DNA of 11,732 nucleotides from NCBI GenBank assembly GCA_019689955.1, contig JADGGM010000031.1, positions 1 to 11,732 of the forward strand, read 5' to 3'. Source of the stretch: Gemmatimonadaceae bacterium. GTDB taxonomy: Bacteria; Gemmatimonadota; Gemmatimonadetes; Gemmatimonadales; Gemmatimonadaceae. The notes under the pieces were generated by a model, which worked only from the letters and a program-made list of their open reading frames with translations, had not been told where the DNA came from and did no database searches. The first letter of the stretch is position 1. The number at the start of each line of letters is the position of its first letter. A program made the translations under genes and the position numbers. Shown in pieces: positions 7,574-11,732 of this stretch.

Positions 7574-8689
7574 ATGAAGCAGCCCGACCTGCGTGAGACG
7601 TTCGAGCACCTCGAGGAGCTGCGCCGCCACGAGCGGCGCGTGGCCATGGCGACGCTCGTCTCCACCAAGGGGACCACGCCCAAGAAAGAGGGCGCGAAGA
7701 TGTGGGTCGGGGAAGGCGGCCGGATCCTCGGCTCGGTGACGATCGGCGGGTGCGTGGACGCGCGGGTGCTCGCCGAGTCCGATGCGGTGCTCGCGACCGC
7801 GTCGCCCAAGCTCGTCTCGCTCTCGCTCGGCGACGAGGATGCGTGGGACCTCGGGCTCACCTGTGGCGGCACGGTCGAGGTGCTCATCGAGCCCGTCGCG
7901 CTCGACCACGCCGCGGACCCGGTGGTCGCCGCCTACGACGCGATACGCGCCGAGTCGGAGGCAGGGCGGCGGTCCATCGCGGTCGCCGTGCTCGAGGCGG
8001 GCAATGCGCCCCGTGATGCGCGCCGCCTCGTGGTGCGTGAGGATGGGACCACGGTCGGGACGCTCGGCCTCCCCGCGCTCGACGCCGCCGCGCGCGACCG
8101 CGCGCTCGACGCGATGCGCGCCGCCTCCTCGCGCACCGTGACGGTCGACGTCGGCGGCGCGCCGGTCACGCTCTTCCTCGAGCTGCACGGGCCCGCGACG
8201 ACGCTCATCATCTTCGGCGCAGGGCACGTCGCCGTGCCGCTCGTCCGCTTCGCCAAGGCCCTCGGCTGGCGCACGATCATCGTCGACGGCCGCGAGCGCT
8301 ACGCGACGCGCGAGCGCTTCCCGGAGGCCGACGAGATCCGCATCGGCCTCCTCGCCGACATCGCCGAGCAGCTCACGTACGATGCCTCGACGTTCGTCGT
8401 CCTCGTCGCGCACGATTACAAGTTCGAGGTCCCGGTGCTGCGCGTGGTCCTGGCACGCGAGCCGGCGTACATCGGGCTCCTCGGCAACCGCCGCCGCGGC
8501 CGCGCGGTGCTCGACTTCCTCGCGGCCGAAGGGATCTCGGCCGAGGCGCGCGCGCGCGTGCACGTCCCCGTGGGGCTCGACATCGGCGCGCAGACGGCGG
8601 CCGAGATCGCGCTGAGCATCGCGGCCGAGGCCGTGGCCGTGCGCAACGGACGGATCGGCACGCCGCTGCGGGAGCGAGCGGCCACGTGA
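7574..8689 (+). CDS. xdhC: XdhC/CoxF family molybdenum cofactor insertion chaperone
   Basis: A 371-residue protein of the XdhC/CoxI family, whose members bind molybdenum cofactor, protect it during sulfuration and hand it to xanthine-oxidase-type enzymes. The N-terminal XdhC/CoxI domain has STKGTTPKKEGAKM (30-43), GGCVDA (58-63) and GLTCGGTVEVLIEP (94-107), whose Cys97 is the conserved cysteine. The C-terminal Rossmann domain has FGAGHVA (214-220), VDGRERYATRERFPEAD (237-253), HDYKFEV (280-286), YIGLLGNRRR (299-308) and GLDIGAQTAAEIALSI (334-349). Both domains are intact, as in full-length XdhC. It opens a three-gene unit with its own promoter and is coupled to the next gene by a GTGA overlap. 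The neighbours all concern molybdopterin. The target enzyme is not in the window. Confidence 0.93.
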   Translation: MKQPDLRETFEHLEELRRHERRVAMATLVSTKGTTPKKEGAKMWVGEGGRILGSVTIGGCVDARVLAESDAVLATASPKLVSLSLGDEDAWDLGLTCGGTVEVLIEPVALDHAADPVVAAYDAIRAESEAGRRSIAVAVLEAGNAPRDARRLVVREDGTTVGTLGLPALDAAARDRALDAMRAASSRTVTVDVGGAPVTLFLELHGPATTLIIFGAGHVAVPLVRFAKALGWRTIIVDGRERYATRERFPEADEIRIGLLADIAEQLTYDASTFVVLVAHDYKFEVPVLRVVLAREPAYIGLLGNRRRGRAVLDFLAAEGISAEARARVHVPVGLDIGAQTAAEIALSIAAEAVAVRNGRIGTPLRERAAT

Positions 8690-9726
8690 AAGCGCACCGC
8701 GTGCACCGCGTCTCGGCACGCCCGGACGCGCTCGCCGGGATGGTGCTCGCCCGCGACGTGCGCGGCGGGGCGGGGGAGCGCGCGTTCCCCAAAGGGCACG
8801 TCGTGCAGGACGCCGACGTCCCGGCGCTCCTCGCCCTCGACTGGGACGAGCTGCACGTCATCGAGGTCGAGCCCGGGGAGATCCACGAGGACGAGGCCGG
8901 CCGCCGCATCGCGAGCGCGGTCGCGGGGGAGGGGACCACCGTCGGCGCGGTGGGTGGCGGGCACTGGCCCATCGTCGCCGCGCACCGCGGGCGCCTCTCG
9001 GTCGACGTCGAGCGCCTCGCGCGCGTGAACGCGATCGAGGGGGCCTGCGCCTACACGCTGTACGACGGCCAGATCGTCGAGGCCGGGGAGACGGTGGCGC
9101 GCGCGAAGATCACGCCCTTCGTGATCGACGAGACCCGCATCGAGATGGTGGAACGCATCACGCGCGACGGACCCGGCGTCGTGCGCGTGGCGCGCTTCCA
9201 GCCCACCGTGGTCGGCGCCGTGGTGCAGGAGACGATCGGCGAGCGCGGCATGACGCGCTTTCGCGACGCGCTCGGCGCGAAGGTCGCCTGGTTCGGCTCG
9301 CAGCTCCTCCCGCCCGCGTTCGTCGCGCCGCACGAGGGGGAGATCGCGGCCGCGCTCGAACGGATGGCGGCGCAGGGCGCGCGGGTGATCGTCCTCGCCG
9401 GCACCAAAGCGATGGACCCGCTCGACCCCGCCTTCCTCGCGCTCGAGCGGCTCGGCGTCGCGCTCGAGCGCTACGGCGCGCCCGCGCACCCGGGGAGCCT
9501 CTTCTGGATCGCGCGGCTCCGCGACGCGACGCTCCTCGGGATGCCGAGCTGCGGCCTCTTCTCCCAGGCGACCGTGTTCGATCTCGTCCTCCCCCGCGTG
9601 CTCACCGGCGAGCGCGTGGGGCGCGAGGAGCTGGCAGCGCTCGGCCACGGCGGGCTGATCACCCGCGAGCTGGCCTTCCGCTTTCCGCGCTACCGCGAGA
9701 CATCGGGGCGCGGCGAGGTGGAGTAG
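8686..9726 (+). CDS. MoeA/MogA-like molybdopterin-binding protein
   Basis: A 346-residue protein resembling the MoeA-like molybdopterin-binding family. The N-terminal half (about 1-165) has MoeA-like segments such as RARVNAIEG-type sequence at 111-119 and the VEAGETVARAKITPFVI stretch (131-147). The MoaB/Mog-type fold follows (about 170-310), with AGTKAMDPLD (238-247), GAPAHPGSLF (264-273) and GMPSCGLFSQATVFD (285-299). True MoeA is about 400 residues and inserts molybdate into adenylylated molybdopterin. This shorter relative is usually found beside XdhC and MocA, and in some proteobacteria is fused to the MocA-like domain. It starts at a GTG that overlaps the xdhC stop (GTGA); GGAG at 8671-8674 is 11 bases upstream. 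A cofactor-binding or transfer role for a molybdenum hydroxylase is inferred from context. Confidence 0.8.
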   Translation: MKAHRVHRVSARPDALAGMVLARDVRGGAGERAFPKGHVVQDADVPALLALDWDELHVIEVEPGEIHEDEAGRRIASAVAGEGTTVGAVGGGHWPIVAAHRGRLSVDVERLARVNAIEGACAYTLYDGQIVEAGETVARAKITPFVIDETRIEMVERITRDGPGVVRVARFQPTVVGAVVQETIGERGMTRFRDALGAKVAWFGSQLLPPAFVAPHEGEIAAALERMAAQGARVIVLAGTKAMDPLDPAFLALERLGVALERYGAPAHPGSLFWIARLRDATLLGMPSCGLFSQATVFDLVLPRVLTGERVGREELAALGHGGLITRELAFRFPRYRETSGRGEVE

Positions 9727-9728
9727 CG

Positions 9729-10322
9729 GTGCGCGCCGCGATCGTGCTCGCCGCGGGGGCGTCGCGCCGCTTCGGCGCGGAGAAGCTGCTCGCGCCGCTC
9801 TGCGGCCAGCCGCTGCTGCGCTGGAGCGTGGAGCACGCGCTCGCTGCCCCGGTGGACGACGTGATCGTCGTGCTCGGCCGCGGCGCGGACGCCGTCCGCC
9901 CCGTGCTCGACGGGCTCCCGGTGCGCGTCACGGTGAACCGGCGGTGGGAGGAGGGGATGAGCAGCTCCATCCGCGCCGGCGTCTGCGCGTTGCGCACCGG
10001 GACGCGGAGCCTCCTCTTCGCCCTCGGCGACCAGCCGACCCTCGGCACCGAGAGCTACGCGCGCGTGATCGCGGCCGAGGAGACGCGCCCGATCGTCGTG
10101 CCGAGCTACCGCGGCGTGCGGGGGCATCCCGTGCTCTTCGCCGCCGGGCTCCTCACCGAGCTCCTCCTCCTCCGCGGCGACCACGGCGCGCGCGCGGTGA
10201 TCGCGCGCGACCCCGAGCGCGTGACGGTCGTCGAGCTGGACCGCGCGATGCCTCCCGACGTGGATACCCCCGAAGACCTCGCGCGCCTTCGGGAGGAGAT
10301 GGAGCGCGGCCCGAGCGCCTGA
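9729..10322 (+). CDS. mocA: MocA-like molybdenum cofactor cytidylyltransferase
   Basis: A 197-residue NTP transferase of the MobA/MocA superfamily. It has the nucleotide-binding LAAGASRRFG (7-16) with Lys19, VNRRWEEGMSSSIRAG (69-84), metal-binding Asp101 in GDQP (100-103), RGHPVLF (131-137), GDHGAR (150-155) and DVDTPEDL (177-184). The LAAG start and the GHPVLF/GDxGAR motifs are those of MocA rather than the guanylyl enzyme MobA. The product should therefore be molybdopterin cytosine dinucleotide, the cofactor of xanthine-oxidase-family enzymes such as CO dehydrogenase and 4-hydroxybenzoyl-CoA reductase. It starts at a GTG only 2 nt after the previous stop, with GGAG (9720-9723) five bases upstream inside the end of that gene. 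A tightly coupled last gene of the xdhC unit. Confidence 0.88.
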   Translation: MRAAIVLAAGASRRFGAEKLLAPLCGQPLLRWSVEHALAAPVDDVIVVLGRGADAVRPVLDGLPVRVTVNRRWEEGMSSSIRAGVCALRTGTRSLLFALGDQPTLGTESYARVIAAEETRPIVVPSYRGVRGHPVLFAAGLLTELLLLRGDHGARAVIARDPERVTVVELDRAMPPDVDTPEDLARLREEMERGPSA

Positions 10323-10375
10323 AACCTTCCCGACCGCCCCTCCGTAGAGATCAGCGTCCCACACGGAGTGGAGCG

Positions 10376-10717
10376 ATGGTCTCACTGTTCAAGCTGTTCG
10401 TCACGCTCTTCATCGGGCTCGTGGTCGTCGTGCCCGCCACGTTGCTGCTCGGCTTTCTCGGGCTACCGGCGCTGGCCATTCTCTGCGTGGTGGCGCTCCC
10501 GGTGTTGATCGTGCTCGCAGTGGTGGGGCTCCCGATTCTGGTGGCGCTGGTGATCGGGGCAGCGCTCCTGGCAGCGGCGTTCGGGGTGTTGAGCGCGCTG
10601 TTCGCGATCGGGATTGCGTTGTTCAAGGTGCTGCTCTTCGTCGTGCTCCCCGTGATGTTCTTGGTGTGGCTCGTGGCGCATCTGGTGCGGCGCGACCGGT
10701 CACACGAGTGGGCGTAG
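10376..10717 (+). CDS. Small, very hydrophobic membrane protein with 11-residue proline repeats
   Basis: A 113-residue protein that I do not recognise. Residues 7-103 are almost wholly Leu, Val, Ala, Ile, Gly and Phe, with a single charge (Lys84) before the charged tail RRDRSHEWA. This implies three or four membrane spans. Prolines fall at 20, 31, 42 and 53, exactly 11 apart, and the segments starting near 30, 41 and 52 share the pattern Leu-Pro-x-Leu. A further Pro lies at 92. The ATG has GGAG seven bases upstream (10365-10368), and the gene follows mocA by 53 nt, so it may share its transcript. Codon use is less G/C-extreme than in the neighbours (several TTG and ATT codons, one CTA), as expected for a Leu/Ile/Val-rich protein. 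A role in transport, membrane structure or chaperoning cannot be told from the sequence. Confidence 0.75.
   Translation: MVSLFKLFVTLFIGLVVVVPATLLLGFLGLPALAILCVVALPVLIVLAVVGLPILVALVIGAALLAAAFGVLSALFAIGIALFKVLLFVVLPVMFLVWLVAHLVRRDRSHEWA
10460..10558 (+). repeat. Three imperfect 33-bp coding repeats
   Basis: Three consecutive 33-bp units begin GGGCTACCG, GCGCTCCCG and GGGCTCCCG. They encode residues 29-61 of the small membrane protein as three 11-residue units, each with Leu-Pro at the same place. The units diverge at the DNA level, so the duplication is old or the pattern is held at the protein level. A fourth proline at residue 20 keeps the 11-residue phase upstream. Confidence 0.6.
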
Positions 10718-10746
10718 CGGCACGCACGCTCACGCTGCCGGAGCGA

Positions 10747-10782
10747 ACGCGCCCGGTCTCCGTAGGGGGGGACCGGGCGCGT
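10747..10782. terminator. GC-rich hairpin between convergent genes, likely bidirectional terminator
   Basis: The arms at 10747-10758 (ACGCGCCCGGTC) and 10771-10782 are perfectly complementary over 12 bp, with a 12-nt loop that can close further through a T-G wobble and two G-C pairs. It lies 29 nt after the membrane-protein stop and about 78 nt after the end of the opposing FHA gene. No T-run follows on either strand, so it would work as a strong structure rather than a classical intrinsic terminator. The rest of 10718-10859 shows nothing else. Confidence 0.6.
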
Positions 10783-10859
10783 ATGCATAGTGCCGGGCCA
10801 ACCCGGCGGGCGACGCCGCGGCCGCCGATCGATGGCTTGGGGGACGCGCGCCCGCGGGC

Positions 10860-11540
10860 TCAGGGCGCGCGAAAGCGCAGTACGATGTCGCCCATCTCGA
10901 TCGTGTCGCCGTCCTGGAGCCAGCGCGGGCTGTCGGCGGCGATCAGCTCCTCGCCATTGAGGATGGTGGGGTTGGTCCGCGAGAGGTTGGTGATCTTCCA
11001 GCGTCCGTTCTCGAACTGCATGCGCGCGTGGTGACGGCTCACGGTCTCGTCGGGGAGCTTCACGTGCATGTCGGGGGGGCCGTCGCCGCGCCCGAGCGTG
11101 ACGTCGGCCGCGTCCCCGCCGGCGGCCGGCCGCACGAAACGGATCGTCTCGCCGCGGTGCGCGCCGCTCTGGATCTCCAGCCGGCCGGGGAGGAACTCGA
11201 CGGCCGGCTCCGTGTAGCGCGGTACCCGGACCGTTCGATCCTCCACCGGCGCGCCCGCCACGCCCGCCCCGCCGCGCTCGGCAGGTGACGGGCCCGGCGG
11301 GAACGGCGCCGCGAACGATGACGTCGGCGGGGGCGCGGCGCGGAACCCGGCCGGGCGCAGCTCGCGCACCGGAGCGCGGTCCCGCACCGCGAACACCAGC
11401 GGAGGTGGCTCACGACGTGCCAGTGCCCGCCGCCGCCGGGCGATGATCACCGTGCCGACCACCGAAACGAGTGCCGCGGCCAGGAGGACGAGCGTCATAG
11501 TCGAGAGATGAATCCCGAGCTGCTGGAGAATGTGCTGCAT
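10860..11540 (-). CDS. Membrane-anchored FHA domain protein
   Basis: A 226-residue protein with one membrane segment (about residues 15-34) followed by a stop-transfer cluster RRRR (35-38), a Pro/Ala-rich linker (about 45-110) and a C-terminal FHA domain (about 119-224). The FHA landmarks are present: Gly150-Arg151 in LGRGD, SRHHA (168-172), and Asn190 with Thr192 in TNPTILNG. FHA domains bind phosphothreonine peptides. Positive charge after the membrane segment puts the FHA domain in the cytoplasm, so it probably tethers a kinase substrate or signalling complex to the membrane. The ATG at 11540 was chosen because AGAGG lies about ten bases upstream and it keeps a short N-terminus before the membrane segment. 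Open frame continues upstream to the window edge but reads as non-membrane, non-family sequence. An internal ATG at 11498 is a weaker alternative. It is convergent with the membrane-protein gene. Confidence 0.83.
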   Translation of the reverse strand: MQHILQQLGIHLSTMTLVLLAAALVSVVGTVIIARRRRALARREPPPLVFAVRDRAPVRELRPAGFRAAPPPTSSFAAPFPPGPSPAERGGAGVAGAPVEDRTVRVPRYTEPAVEFLPGRLEIQSGAHRGETIRFVRPAAGGDAADVTLGRGDGPPDMHVKLPDETVSRHHARMQFENGRWKITNLSRTNPTILNGEELIAADSPRWLQDGDTIEMGDIVLRFRAP

Positions 11541-11594
11541 ACAGCATGTACCTCTGCCCGCCTGGGGCAAGGTCCGTTCCCGGCGCCCCAGCTC

Positions 11595-11600
11595 ATGATA
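11595..11600 (-). promoter_or_regulatory. Possible -10 box (TATCAT) for the FHA gene
   Basis: On the - strand TATCAT matches TATAAT at five of six positions and lies about 55 nt upstream of the FHA start at 11540. No good -35 box is seen at 16-18 bases further upstream, so this is tentative. Confidence 0.3.
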
Positions 11601-11679
11601 CACCGCCCCGGCGTTGACGGCTTTTCGCCGGATCTCATCTTGTGACATACACCCCGTCCGCACCCTCCGATCATTGCCC

Positions 11680-11732
11680 ATGTCGCTGACCCGCTCCGCC
11701 CTGCTCGTGGCCGGCGCCGCGCTGTACCTCAC
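11680..11732 (+). CDS. Possible start of a secreted or membrane protein (cut by window end)
   Basis: An ATG at 11680 opens a frame that runs off the window after 17 codons. It reads MSLTRSALLVAGAALYL, which looks like a signal peptide or first membrane segment: a short N-terminus with one Arg, then an uncharged hydrophobic run. It diverges from the FHA gene across a 139-nt gap. No Shine-Dalgarno sequence is visible upstream. A TTGACG at 11614-11619 could be a -35 box, but no matching -10 stands out. The product cannot be named from this fragment. Confidence 0.45.
   Translation, partial: MSLTRSALLVAGAALYL

Noticed and set aside
7409..8719. A 436-codon open frame on the - strand, antisense to xdhC
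   Set aside because: Same in-phase antisense effect of codon bias. The sense gene has full XdhC motifs, while the antisense product is charged low-complexity sequence.
8416..9648. A 410-codon open frame on the - strand, antisense to the MoeA-like gene
   Set aside because: In phase with the sense codons and explained by the same codon bias. No recognisable domain.
11614..11619. TTGACG as the -35 box of a promoter for the divergent + strand gene
   Set aside because: Close to consensus, but no acceptable -10 box is seen 15-19 bases downstream, so it is not called as a promoter.
11541..11732. Extending the FHA protein upstream by 64 codons to the window edge
   Set aside because: The extra segment has no family features and would bury the membrane anchor mid-protein. 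AGAGG lies about ten bases before the ATG at 11540, and a -10-like box falls inside the extension.

Overview
The window is GC-rich bacterial chromosomal DNA (clearly above 65% GC by eye, not counted), densely packed with genes. All but one of them lie on the + strand. Codons ending in G or C dominate, and TTA, CTA and TCA are nearly absent. The two best promoter candidates share a TATATT -10 box. Together with the gene content (FadN-type beta-oxidation, a benzoate-CoA ligase-family enzyme, Cox/Xdh-type molybdoenzyme maturation) this would suit a GC-rich aerobic soil or sediment bacterium. Gemmatimonadota is one possibility, but this is a guess and no marker gene settles it.

Region 1 (20-5248) handles acyl-CoA metabolism. 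A FadN-type bifunctional 3-hydroxyacyl-CoA dehydrogenase/enoyl-CoA hydratase is followed 24 nt later by a thiolase, and 105 nt further on by an acyl-CoA synthetase of the benzoate-CoA ligase family. These proteins could activate an aromatic or other carboxylic acid to its CoA thioester and run the last three steps of beta-oxidation. No acyl-CoA dehydrogenase is present.

Region 2 (5288-10322) holds maturation factors for a xanthine-oxidase/CO-dehydrogenase-family molybdenum hydroxylase. A MoxR-type AAA+ ATPase (CoxD-like) overlaps a von Willebrand A protein (CoxE-like) by 4 nt. A separate promoter then precedes XdhC, a MoeA-like molybdopterin-binding protein and a MocA-like cytidylyltransferase, which are coupled by a GTGA overlap and a 2-nt gap. 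CoxDE would insert or activate the active site, MocA would make molybdopterin cytosine dinucleotide, and XdhC would carry and protect the cofactor. No catalytic subunit of such an enzyme lies in the window.

Region 3 (10376-11732) holds a 113-residue, almost wholly hydrophobic protein with prolines every 11 residues. It converges, across a strong GC-rich hairpin, on a membrane-anchored FHA-domain protein encoded on the - strand. The first 17 codons of a possible secreted or membrane protein diverge from the FHA gene and run off the window.

Most of this is recognisable housekeeping or catabolic machinery. The items most worth a second look are the linkage of aryl-CoA ligase/beta-oxidation genes to molybdenum hydroxylase maturation genes, and the proline-periodic membrane protein. 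No RNA gene, CRISPR array, insertion sequence or phage gene was seen, and no stretch longer than about 210 bases lacks a gene.
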